64,000 nt of DNA, taken from the NCBI RefSeq assembly GCF_001570525.1, contig NZ_BBXC01000012.1, positions 376,576 through 440,575 on the forward strand, given 5' to 3'. Origin of the DNA: Herbidospora sakaeratensis (GTDB lineage: Bacteria; Actinomycetota; Actinomycetes; Streptosporangiales; Streptosporangiaceae). A program made the translations under genes and the position numbers. Below, piece by piece: positions 7,929 through 14,785 of the stretch. The notes beneath the pieces are model-generated. The model did not search any database. It was not told where the DNA came from and saw only the letters and a program-made list of their open reading frames with translations. Numbering within the stretch: position 1 is the stretch's first letter; each line of letters begins with the position of its first letter.

Positions 7929-8883
7929 CGGCGTCCTCCAGCGCGGTGAGGATCTCCCCGGCGTCGGCCAGGCCGGCCTTGAGGCCCTCGACCGCGCCGA
8001 TCCCGCCGGTGTTGACGACGATCTCGTCCACGCCGGCCTCGCGGTAGGCCCGCAGCCGCGCCACGACCTCGTCGAGCGTGCCGTAGGCGTACACCCCCGC
8101 GTCGACCATCGCCCGGGCGCCCGCGACGGGATCCGACGCGTCGGCGGGCACCCCGGCCCTGCGGAGCATGTCGGTGTAGTGCTGCGACCCCAGATGGCCG
8201 CGTGCCACGGAGAGCAGCAGCCGGACGGGGTCGCGCCCGGGGCCGTCGAGGCCGGCGTGCACCACAGTGGCCACCCGGGGCGTCCTGCGCCCCGCCGCGC
8301 CCTCGGCCAGCGCCGGGATCAGCGTGTCCCTGACGTAGGCGGGCGGCGTCATCCAGGTGACGGCCACGTCGGCCACGCCTCCCGCGGCCCGCGCCATCCC
8401 CGGCCGGAGCACGCCCAGGCCGACCTCGACGGTCGGATGGTTCATCGGCGGCAGTGTGCCCGAGGCGGTGCACGCCTCGCAGACGTGCCCGGACACCCCC
8501 TTGCCAAGGAGGCCGCGCACCGCCGCGGCGTAGCCGGCGCCGGCGGTGGCGGGCCTCGCGTAGGGCTTTCCGCGCAGGGCTTCCACCATCTCGGGCGTGG
8601 CCGCGCCATACCCGGCGACCACCGGCCGCCCGGTGAGCAGGGCGACGCTGCGGGCCTGGGCCGCCGCCTCCATCGGATGGCGCAGCGGCATCAGCGTCAC
8701 GCCGAGGCCGGCCGGCACCCGCAGTCCCCGCCCCGCCAGATAGGCGAACACCTGATGCGACTCGACCCCGAAGGACTGGCCCAGCCAGAGGCGGCCGGCC
8801 CGCCCCCGGTTCACCAGGTCGGCGAAGGGCACGACCTGCTCGGGATGAGAGGGTTGGAGCGGGAACATCACCGCGTGGGACAT
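7921..8883 (-). CDS. LLM-family F420-dependent reductase, LanJ(C)-like
   Basis: The 320-residue protein has the luciferase-like TIM-barrel pattern: LVNRGRAGRLWLGQSFG early, LGVTLMPLRHPMEAAAQARSVALLTGR, then ARGHLGSQHYTDMLRRAG, and a closing AGVDEIVVN strand. F420H2 or FMNH2 is the expected cofactor. In lexapeptide a reductase of this family (LxmJ) turns dehydroalanine into D-alanine, and its position among the modifying genes suggests the same here. The start at 8883 has GGAG 8 bases upstream. The gene is first after a strong hairpin that separates it from the precursor genes. Substrate assignment is inferred from context. Confidence 0.82.
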   Translation of the reverse strand: MSHAVMFPLQPSHPEQVVPFADLVNRGRAGRLWLGQSFGVESHQVFAYLAGRGLRVPAGLGVTLMPLRHPMEAAAQARSVALLTGRPVVAGYGAATPEMVEALRGKPYARPATAGAGYAAAVRGLLGKGVSGHVCEACTASGTLPPMNHPTVEVGLGVLRPGMARAAGGVADVAVTWMTPPAYVRDTLIPALAEGAAGRRTPRVATVVHAGLDGPGRDPVRLLLSVARGHLGSQHYTDMLRRAGVPADASDPVAGARAMVDAGVYAYGTLDEVVARLRAYREAGVDEIVVNTGGIGAVEGLKAGLADAGEILTALEDADV

Positions 8884-8911
8884 CGATCAACTCCGTGGGT
8901 GGACAGAAGCC

Positions 8912-8950
8912 GGCGGTGTCACGGGCAATTCGAGTGCCCGTGACACCGCC
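8912..8950 (-). terminator. Attenuator-type hairpin between precursor and enzyme genes
   Basis: A perfect 16-base stem (8912-8927 with 8935-8950) has a 7-base loop. It starts 32 bases after the stop of precursor A1 and ends 29 bases before the reductase start. No U-tract follows. It may allow partial read-through, or protect the upstream transcript from 3' decay, so that precursors are made in excess over enzymes. Confidence 0.75.
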
Positions 8951-8981
8951 TTCTCACGCCGCGGTCAGGCGGCAGGACGGA

Positions 8982-9143
8982 CTAGCAGTCCAGGGCGTAG
9001 GTGAAGCTGGCCACGCTGATGGTGGTGATGGTGGTGACGGTGATGGTCGGCAGCATCTCGGGAGAGTCGAACTCACCCGACGCGGCGACCTCGGCGAGCG
9101 AGGTGTAGGCGTCGGCGCCTTCCATGAGCAGTTCGGCGGACAT
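8982..9143 (-). CDS. Lanthipeptide precursor A1
   Basis: A 53-residue peptide translated by hand. AAGGAG lies 5 bases before the ATG. It begins MSAELLMEGADAYTSLAEVA, the leader shared by all five precursors, followed by an acidic stretch ending SPEMLP (residues 27-32). The probable core starts near residue 33 and ends TITTISVASFTYALDC, with eight Thr and two Ser and a single Cys at the C-terminus. The residue five before the Cys is Thr, as in every copy. With only one Cys, the terminal AviMeCys ring is the only thioether ring possible; other Ser/Thr would become dehydro residues or be reduced. It is the last precursor before the hairpin. Confidence 0.88.
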   Translation of the reverse strand: MSAELLMEGADAYTSLAEVAASGEFDSPEMLPTITVTTITTISVASFTYALDC

Positions 9144-9215
9144 GGGTACTCCTTCTGGTTCGGTTTTCGGTTTCCCCGCAGGCCGGCGGCCCCGGGAGCT
9201 GGCGCGTGCCGTGGA

Positions 9216-9365
9216 TCAGCACTCGAGGATGATGGTGGAGCTGAAGAACGTGGTGATGCTGATCGTGATCGGCGTCGCCTCAGGCGATTCGGCCGGCTCG
9301 GTCGTCGCGACCTCGGCGAGCGAGGTGTAGGCGTCGGCGCCTTCCATCAGCGATTCGGCGGACAT
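9216..9365 (-). CDS. Lanthipeptide precursor A2
   Basis: A 49-residue peptide with GAGGAGA six bases before the ATG. The leader begins MSAESLMEGADAYTSLAEVA and continues to SPEATP at residues 27-32. The predicted core is ITISITTFFSSTIILEC, 17 residues with eight Ser/Thr and one C-terminal Cys. Thr is at -5 from that Cys (T-I-I-L-E-C). The Glu just before Cys parallels Asp in A1. Length and leader agree with the other four copies, while the core is different, so this is a genuine member of a multi-core family rather than a recent exact duplicate. Confidence 0.88.
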   Translation of the reverse strand: MSAESLMEGADAYTSLAEVATTEPAESPEATPITISITTFFSSTIILEC

Positions 9366-9401
9366 GCGATGTCTCCTCTCGGTTGGGGCGGCCGCCCGCG
9401 T

Positions 9402-9548
9402 TCAGCAGCCGCCCTGAAGGGTGAGCGTGCAGATGCTCCAGATGATCGTGTCGATGAGCCGCTCGGGAGCTTCGATCTCGGCGGCCGTCGCGACCTCGGC
9501 GAGCGAGGTGTACGCGTCGGCGCCCTCCATCAGGAGTTCGGTGGACAT
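9402..9548 (-). CDS. Lanthipeptide precursor A3, with a second cysteine
   Basis: A 48-residue peptide, leader MSTELLMEGADAYTSLAEVA, then EIEAPE and a core ending LIDTIIWSICTLTLQGGC. It is the only copy with an internal Cys (residue 40) besides the C-terminal Cys48, and it lacks the second Pro seen at the leader end of the others. Thr is again at -5 from the final Cys. Its ATG lies only 5 bases after the stop of A4. The nearest GGAG sits inside the end of A4 (about 12 bases away), so translation may depend on termination at A4. The extra Cys could form an additional (methyl)lanthionine ring. Confidence 0.87.
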   Translation of the reverse strand: MSTELLMEGADAYTSLAEVATAAEIEAPERLIDTIIWSICTLTLQGGC

Positions 9549-9553
9549 ATCGG

Positions 9554-9718
9554 TCAGCAGCTCCAGTAGTAGGTGCCCATCACCGACACGCCGTAGCTGA
9601 CGCCGGTGAGGAACGAGACGACCGGCGTCGCCTCGGGACTGTCGGATTCGGTGGCCGTCGCGACCTCGGCGAGCGAGGTGTACGCGCCGGCGCCCTCCAT
9701 GAGGAGTTCAGCGGACAT
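9554..9718 (-). CDS. Lanthipeptide precursor A4
   Basis: A 54-residue peptide with AAGGAA seven bases upstream of the ATG. Its leader starts MSAELLMEGAGAYTSLAEVA (Gly instead of Asp at residue 11) and ends SPEATP. The core is aromatic-rich and ends YGVSVMGTYYWSC, with one Cys and Thr at -5. Trp and two Tyr near the ring would give the product a hydrophobic, UV-absorbing end. The leader is shared with A5, while the core resembles A5 only at SF-TG. It is separated from A3 by five bases. Confidence 0.88.
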   Translation of the reverse strand: MSAELLMEGAGAYTSLAEVATATESDSPEATPVVSFLTGVSYGVSVMGTYYWSC

Positions 9719-9749
9719 GGTGGCGTTCCTTGGGTGGAAGAGGACCGGT

Positions 9750-9908
9750 TCAGCAGCTGAAGGCCATGGTCGTGGTGATGCTGACGGCGGCCCCGGTGAA
9801 GAAGGAGATCGCCGGGGTGACCTCGGGAGTCTCGGCCTCGGCCGTCGCCGCGATCTCGGCGAGCGAGGTGTACGCTCCCGCGCCCTCCATCAGGAGGTCG
9901 GTGTGCAT
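9750..9908 (-). CDS. Lanthipeptide precursor A5
   Basis: A 52-residue peptide and the first in the array, just 42 bases after the HopA1 gene. It has the strongest ribosome-binding site of the set (GAGGAGGTGA before the ATG). The leader is slightly divergent (MHTDLLMEGAGAYTSLAEIA) and ends TPEVTP at residues 27-32. The predicted core is AISFFTGAAVSITTTMAFSC, 20 residues with one C-terminal Cys and Thr at -5. The strong ribosome-binding site suggests it is the most highly made precursor. Confidence 0.88.
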   Translation of the reverse strand: MHTDLLMEGAGAYTSLAEIAATAEAETPEVTPAISFFTGAAVSITTTMAFSC

Positions 9909-9950
9909 GGATGTCACCTCCTCTCGCACCCTCGTCGTCCCGGCCCCGGG

Positions 9951-10871
9951 TCAGGGACCGGTGGTCTCGAAGGGGAGCGCCGGCGAGCCGGTGTTCCGGT
10001 GCGGGGCGCCGGGGACGATCCCGGCTTCGCGCAGGGCGTGCTCGACCGCCTGCTCCCGGTCGCCGCCGCGCTCGGCGTGCGCCAGCAGCCCGGCGGCGAC
10101 GGCCCGCGACCGGTGTTCGCCGAAGCTCAGCCCGCGCATGCCCGGCCGGTCGTCGCGGGGTTCCCAGGCCCACCCGACACCGGTCCCGAGCGGTGCGACG
10201 AACGCCGACACGTCCTCCCGCGTCAGACCGGTCGCCACGGCGGCCCCGGCCACGTCGGGTACCGCATGCCAGGCCCGCTCGCCCAGGTAGACGACGATGG
10301 CGTCACGGCGGGGATAGAGATCACGGGCGGAGAGCACCTTGGCCCGGTAGGGAAGCCGCGACTCCTCCAACCGGGCGAGCACGGCCTCCCAGAGCGGGGG
10401 AGCCGCTTCCGCCACGGCCACGCCCACGTAGAGCCGCACGTGCCCGGCCGACTGGGCACCGCCGCCCGTGGCGCCGTTCACGAACAGGAATCCGGGCGAG
10501 GCCGCCGGGAGCACCGCGGGAAGGTCGACACGGCGGGACGGGCCGATCTCCTCGCCGAGGCGGTCCTCGGGGATCCGCACCCGCACGCCGCCGAGCCTGA
10601 CCACACCGGGCATCCCCTCCTCGGCGCGGGCGACCACGGTGGACGACCGGTGCGGGACCACCGCGCGCAGGTCCTGCTCGAACGGCGGGTCCCTGAGCGT
10701 CCGGGGCCTGGGCCCGTCCTGGGCGGCCCGGCCCGCGTGGAAGACGTCGTAGAGCGCGCCGGCCAGCGCCGAGCGCAGACCCTTGGGACTCTCCGCGGTG
10801 ACCTCACGGTCGTCCACCGTCGCGGAGGTGAGGCCGGGGGCGACGCGCACCCGGTCGAGTAACGACTTCAC
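9951..10871 (-). CDS. HopA1-domain lanthipeptide lyase (LxmY/TvaD-like)
   Basis: This 306-residue protein matches the T3SS-effector HopA1 family found in class V lanthipeptide and thioamitide clusters. Visible blocks are HVRLYVGVAVAEAAPPLWEA, PYRAKVLSARDLYPRRDAIVVYL and a C-terminal MRGLSFGEHRSRAVAAGLL. In class V systems the HopA1 protein works with the kinase: the kinase phosphorylates Ser/Thr and the HopA1 protein eliminates phosphate to give dehydro residues. The ATG at 10871 overlaps the kinase stop by four bases, so stoichiometric expression is likely. Precursor A5 follows directly. I rely on the motif pattern and the neighbouring kinase and decarboxylase. Confidence 0.82.
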   Translation of the reverse strand: MKSLLDRVRVAPGLTSATVDDREVTAESPKGLRSALAGALYDVFHAGRAAQDGPRPRTLRDPPFEQDLRAVVPHRSSTVVARAEEGMPGVVRLGGVRVRIPEDRLGEEIGPSRRVDLPAVLPAASPGFLFVNGATGGGAQSAGHVRLYVGVAVAEAAPPLWEAVLARLEESRLPYRAKVLSARDLYPRRDAIVVYLGERAWHAVPDVAGAAVATGLTREDVSAFVAPLGTGVGWAWEPRDDRPGMRGLSFGEHRSRAVAAGLLAHAERGGDREQAVEHALREAGIVPGAPHRNTGSPALPFETTGP

Positions 10872-11962
10872 CGGTTCTCTCCAATGCCCAGGGTGGTGGT
10901 GAAGGCGGCGGGGTCGAGCAGGACTCTGCGCCCGACCCCCGCGGCGGCCCGTTCGAGCGGGGTCAGCCGGGCCCTCTCATAGCCGGCGGCGAGCACCCGG
11001 TCGAACAGGTGCCATCCGGCGAACCCGGCCGTGCGCGCCGCCAGTTCACCGTCTTCGTGCGCGGTCGGCCGGGCCTCCAGGTAACCCGTCCAGAACGCCT
11101 CGATGTACGGACGCAAGCTCTCGAACCTGCGGGCGCCGTTGGCCACCACCTCGCGGTCGCTCGCCCCGTCCTCCCGCCCGGCCATGCCGAGCACGCCCCG
11201 GTAGAGCCACTCGCCCACGAAACCGCCCAGGTCCCGGGCCGCGTCGCCGACCCGGCTCTCCTCCCAGTCGACCAGGTACAGCCGGTCGTCGTGGATCAGG
11301 AACTGGTCGAGCCGCAGGTCGCCGTGGATGAGCACGCGTGGCGCGGCCTGCTGCCTGTCGGCGAGTCCCCTGATCGCCTCGACCACCTCGGCGTCGTTGT
11401 GCAGGATCGCCCAGGCCTCTAGCTCGGCGCCGCTGGCGAGCAGGTACATCTCCATCGGCAGCGCCGTCAGCGCCGTCAACGGCGGCAGCGGCGGTTCCGA
11501 GTCGTCCTCGGCCACCACGCCGGGTGGCGTCAGGGTGTGCAGGGCGCCCAGCTGGAGGCCCGCCGACCGGGCCAGCTCCCAGCTGAACCCCTCACCGGCC
11601 ACATCGGACACGCTCTCCGCGTCCTCCAGCAGGCTGAACGCGACCAGGGCGTTCGTCTCGTCGTGGCCCAGAAACCGGGGGACGGTCACGACCGGATGCA
11701 CGTTGAACAACTCGCCCATGGCGGCGATCCGGGTCATCCGGCGGCGGACGTCGGCTTCGCCGCCGCCCACCCGCTTGACGAACACCGGCTGACCCGTGCT
11801 GGTCACGCCCGCCCACGAGTCGTTGCGCCCCCGGAAGGCGGAGACCTCGCCCTGCCGCAGGACACCCTGGCCGAGCCCGGTGAGGAACGCGGCGACCTCG
11901 GGAACCCGGTCCAGCGGCACCGGCGCGAAGGTCATCCGTCTCTGGCCCGTTTCTGTCTGCAT
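10868..11962 (-). CDS. APH-type lanthipeptide kinase (LxmK/TvaC-like)
   Basis: I chose the ATG at 11962 (MQTETGQRRMTFAPV, 364 residues). The frame stays open to 12079, but the extension is low-complexity Arg/Pro. The protein has an aminoglycoside-phosphotransferase fold: PVFVKRVGG holds the ATP-anchoring Lys, IHGDLRLDQF holds catalytic Asp215, and LVDWEES holds metal-binding Asp232. All catalytic residues are intact, unlike the paralogous pseudokinase in the same operon. In class V systems this kinase phosphorylates Ser/Thr of the precursor for elimination by the HopA1 partner. It is the first gene of the operon, so the promoter should lie in 11963-12090. I could not assign a convincing -10/-35 there. 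Confidence 0.83.
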   Translation of the reverse strand: MQTETGQRRMTFAPVPLDRVPEVAAFLTGLGQGVLRQGEVSAFRGRNDSWAGVTSTGQPVFVKRVGGGEADVRRRMTRIAAMGELFNVHPVVTVPRFLGHDETNALVAFSLLEDAESVSDVAGEGFSWELARSAGLQLGALHTLTPPGVVAEDDSEPPLPPLTALTALPMEMYLLASGAELEAWAILHNDAEVVEAIRGLADRQQAAPRVLIHGDLRLDQFLIHDDRLYLVDWEESRVGDAARDLGGFVGEWLYRGVLGMAGREDGASDREVVANGARRFESLRPYIEAFWTGYLEARPTAHEDGELAARTAGFAGWHLFDRVLAAGYERARLTPLERAAAGVGRRVLLDPAAFTTTLGIGENR

Positions 11963-12091
11963 CGTGTTCCCCGCCCCCTGTGGATCGGCGATTCCCGACC
12001 GACGCCGAGCCTGCCCAGGGGGCCTTGTGCGCCGGTTGTGGATCACTGGCCCATGGGTGGCAGACAACTGCAACCGCACGTCGGGGGCATG

Positions 12092-12125
12092 AAAAAAGCC
12101 GGCCTGGACGCTCCAGACCGGCTCT
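12092..12125 (-). terminator. Rho-independent terminator of first sdh operon
   Basis: On the minus strand, GCCGGTCTGGA and TCCAGGCCGGC pair (11 bases, one G-U) around a 3-base loop and are followed by six T. It lies 13 bases after the sdhB stop and isolates the RiPP operon from the upstream sdh transcript. Confidence 0.9.
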
Positions 12126-12137
12126 TTCCCGTACGCG

Positions 12138-12884
12138 CTAACGGCGGAAGATCTTGTTCCCCAGCCACACCAGCGGGTCGTACTTCCGGTCGACCACGCG
12201 CTCCTTCATCGGGATCAGCGCGTTGTCGGTGATCTTGATGTGCTCGGGGCACACCTCCGTACAACACTTGGTGATGTTGCAGTAGCCCAGGCCGTGGTCC
12301 TCCTGCGCGGAGTCCTTGCGGTCGGCCACGTCGTAGGGGTGCATGTCGAGCTCGGCGATCCGCATGAGGAAACGCGGCCCCGCGAAGTGGGTCTTGTTCT
12401 CCTCGTGGTCGCGGATCACGTGGCAGACGTTGTTGCACATGAAGCACTCGATGCACTTGCGGAACTCCTGCGAGCGTTCCACGTCGATCTGCTGCATGCG
12501 GTACTCGCCCGGCTTCACGTCCTTCGGCGGCGTGAACGACGGGATCTCGCGGGCCTTCTGGTAGTTGTACGACACGTCGGTGACCAGGTCCTTGATGACC
12601 GGGAAGGTGCGCATCGGGGTGACCGTGATGGTCTCGTCCTCGGTGAAGGTCGACATGCGGGTCATGCAGCCCAGACGCGGCTTGCCGTTGATCTCCATCG
12701 AGCACGAGCCGCACTTGCCGGCCTTGCAGTTCCAGCGCACCGCCAGGTCGGGGGCCTGGGTGGCCTGCAGGCGGTGGATGACGTCGAGGACGACCTCGCC
12801 CTCGTTGACCTCGACCGTGAAGTCCTCCAGGCGGCCTTCTCCGCCCTCGCCGCGCCAGACGCGGAACTTGCCCTTGTAACTCAT
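12138..12884 (-). CDS. sdhB: Succinate dehydrogenase/fumarate reductase iron-sulfur subunit
   Basis: A 248-residue iron-sulfur protein. The ATG at 12884 overlaps the flavoprotein stop (ATGA). The N-terminal plant-type ferredoxin domain has CKAGKCGSCSMEING and a later GCMTR for the 2Fe-2S centre. The C-terminal half has CIECFMCNNVCHV and CNITKCCTEVCPEHIK, ligands for the 4Fe-4S and 3Fe-4S centres. It moves electrons from FAD in SdhA to quinone at the membrane subunit. The unusual KCCTEVCP block marks it as a different lineage from the second SdhB in this window. The merged frame extending upstream to 13625 is a shadow of sdhA. Confidence 0.93.
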   Translation of the reverse strand: MSYKGKFRVWRGEGGEGRLEDFTVEVNEGEVVLDVIHRLQATQAPDLAVRWNCKAGKCGSCSMEINGKPRLGCMTRMSTFTEDETITVTPMRTFPVIKDLVTDVSYNYQKAREIPSFTPPKDVKPGEYRMQQIDVERSQEFRKCIECFMCNNVCHVIRDHEENKTHFAGPRFLMRIAELDMHPYDVADRKDSAQEDHGLGYCNITKCCTEVCPEHIKITDNALIPMKERVVDRKYDPLVWLGNKIFRR

Positions 12885-14773
12885 GACAACTCCTTGGCCG
12901 CGGCGTCGTACTCCGCGAGTTCGTCCTCGGTGAGGTACTTCGACAACTCGGCCCGGTCGAACAGGGTGATCAGGTCGTCGCGCATGGAGACCTGGGTCTT
13001 CTCGACGACCTGGACCTCGGAGCCGTCGGGCTTGGCCGAGCAGACCAGCAGCTTGCGCCGCCACTCCGGCTCCATCGCCGGGTAGTCGTCGCGGGTGTGG
13101 CCGCCCCGGCTCTCCTGGCGCAGCAGCGCGGCCTTGGCCACGCACTCGCTGACCAGCAGCATGTTGCGCAGGTCGAGAGCGAGGTGCCAGCCCGGGTTGT
13201 AGACCTTGCCGCCGGGGGCGGTCGTGTTGGTCGCCCGCTCCTTCAGCTTCTCGACGACCTGGAGGGCCTCGGCGACCTCGGTCTCCTTGCGGATGATGCC
13301 GACCAGCTCGTTCATCGTGCGCTGGAGCTCGTGGTGGACCTCGTAGGGGTTCTCGCCGCCCTGGCGCTCCAGCGGGGCCAGCGCCTCGGCGTGGGCCTCC
13401 TCGACGCCGGTCACCTGCGGGCGCCTCGCGCCCAGCGAGTCGACGTACGCCGCCGCGCCCGCGCCCGCCCGGCGGCCGAAGACCAGCAGGTCGGACAGGG
13501 AGTTGCCGCCCAGGCGGTTGGAGCCGTGCATGCCGCCCGACACCTCGCCGGCCGCGAACAGGCCCGGCACCGAGGCCGCGCCCGTGTCGGCGTCGACCTC
13601 GACGCCGCCCATGACGTAGTGGCACGTCGGGCCGACCTGCATCGGCTCGGCGGTGATGTCGACGTCGGCCAGCTCCTTGAACTGGTGGTGCATCGACGGC
13701 AGCCGCTTGATGATCTCAGCCGCGGGGAGCCGGGAGGAGACGTCCAGGAAGACCCCGCCCTGGGGGGAGCCACGACCGGCCTTCACCTCGGCGTTGATCG
13801 CGCGGGCGACCTCGTCGCGCGGCAGCAGCTCCGGAGGGCGGCGGTTGTTGGCCTGGTCGGTGTACCAGCGGTCGCCCTCCTCCTCGGAGGTGGCGTACTT
13901 GTCCTTGAAGACGTCCGGGATGTAGTCGAACATGAACCGGCGGCCCTCGGAGTTGCGCAGCACCCCGCCGTCGCCGCGGACCGACTCGGTCACCAGGATG
14001 CCCCGCACCGACGGCGGCCAGACCATGCCGGTCGGGTGGAACTGGATGAACTCCATGTTGATCAGCTGGGCGCCCGCGAGCAGCGCCAGCGCGTGGCCGT
14101 CGCCCGTGTACTCCCAGGAGTTCGAGGTGACCACGAACGACTTGCCGATGCCGCCGGTGGCCAGGACCACGGCCGGGGCGTCGAAGACCATGAACTTGCC
14201 GGTCTCGCGCCAGTAGGCGAACGCGCCGGAGATGGCGTCGCCGTCCTTCAGCAGGCGGGTGACGGTGCACTCGGCGAAGACCTTGATGTACGCCTCGTAG
14301 TCGCCGTGGACCTCGAAGTCCTCCTGCTGGAGGGCCACCACGCGCTGCTGGAGGGTGCGGATCATCTCCAGGCCGGTGCGGTCGCCGACGTGCGCCAGGC
14401 GCGGGTACTCGTGCCCGCCGAAGTTGCGCTGGCTGATCTTGCCGTCTTTGGTGCGGTCGAACAGCGCGCCCCACGCCTCGAGCTCCCAGACCCGGTCGGG
14501 AGCCTCCTTCGCGTGCAGCTCGGCCATCCGCCAGTTGTTCAGGAACTTGCCGCCCCGCATGGTGTCGCGGAAGTGGACCATCCAGTTGTCGTCGGAGTTG
14601 ACGTTGCCCATCGCCGCCGCCGCGCCGCCCTCGGCCATGACGGTGTGGGCCTTGCCGAAGAGCGACTTGCAGATGATCGCGGTGCGCTTGCCCTGCTGAC
14701 GTGCCTCGATCGCCGCCCGGAGCCCGGCTCCGCCGGCTCCGATGACGACGACGTCGTATTCGTGACGTTCCAC
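12881..14773 (-). CDS. sdhA: Succinate dehydrogenase/fumarate reductase flavoprotein subunit
   Basis: A 630-residue flavoprotein with the dinucleotide-binding start YDVVVIGAGGAGLRAAIEAR. The His in FGKAHTVMAEGGAAAAMGN is the covalent FAD attachment site, HPTGMVWPPSVRGILVTESVRGDGG is the substrate region, and GLFAAGEVSGGMHGSNRLGGNS is the second FAD block. The 'LFDRTKDGKISQRNFGGH' insertion is typical of the class found in actinomycetes with a one-protein membrane anchor. It sits between the membrane subunit (12 bases upstream) and sdhB (4-base overlap). The direction of catalysis, succinate oxidation or fumarate reduction, cannot be read from sequence. Confidence 0.94.
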   Translation of the reverse strand: MERHEYDVVVIGAGGAGLRAAIEARQQGKRTAIICKSLFGKAHTVMAEGGAAAAMGNVNSDDNWMVHFRDTMRGGKFLNNWRMAELHAKEAPDRVWELEAWGALFDRTKDGKISQRNFGGHEYPRLAHVGDRTGLEMIRTLQQRVVALQQEDFEVHGDYEAYIKVFAECTVTRLLKDGDAISGAFAYWRETGKFMVFDAPAVVLATGGIGKSFVVTSNSWEYTGDGHALALLAGAQLINMEFIQFHPTGMVWPPSVRGILVTESVRGDGGVLRNSEGRRFMFDYIPDVFKDKYATSEEEGDRWYTDQANNRRPPELLPRDEVARAINAEVKAGRGSPQGGVFLDVSSRLPAAEIIKRLPSMHHQFKELADVDITAEPMQVGPTCHYVMGGVEVDADTGAASVPGLFAAGEVSGGMHGSNRLGGNSLSDLLVFGRRAGAGAAAYVDSLGARRPQVTGVEEAHAEALAPLERQGGENPYEVHHELQRTMNELVGIIRKETEVAEALQVVEKLKERATNTTAPGGKVYNPGWHLALDLRNMLLVSECVAKAALLRQESRGGHTRDDYPAMEPEWRRKLLVCSAKPDGSEVQVVEKTQVSMRDDLITLFDRAELSKYLTEDELAEYDAAAKELS

Positions 14774-14785
14774 GGTGAACAGTCC

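Larger units (their letters stand above)
3981..11962 (-). other. Class V-type lanthipeptide biosynthetic operon
   Basis: Twelve genes lie on the minus strand in the order kinase, HopA1 protein, precursors A5 to A1, LLM reductase, HFCD decarboxylase, pseudokinase, M16 protease and inactive M16 partner. The enzyme genes overlap by 4-8 bases, indicating translational coupling. The combination APH kinase + HopA1 + HFCD + F420-type reductase is known from class V lanthipeptides such as lexapeptide. APH, HopA1 and HFCD also occur in thioamitide clusters, but the YcaO/TfuA pair needed for thioamides is absent here. No transporter, dedicated regulator or methyltransferase is present. Confidence 0.82.

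Noticed and set aside
8982-9908. The five regularly spaced repeats looked at first like a tandem repeat or CRISPR-type array.
   Set aside because: Each unit is an open reading frame with its own ribosome site. The conservation is confined to the leader codons and the terminal Cys, so they are precursor genes.
3981-11962. A thioamitide (thioviridamide-like) cluster.
   Set aside because: Kinase, HopA1 and HFCD genes fit, but no YcaO or TfuA gene is present, and an F420-type reductase is. Class V lanthipeptide fits better.
11963-12090. Promoter for the RiPP operon.
   Set aside because: No -10/-35 pair with acceptable spacing could be picked with confidence in this stretch.
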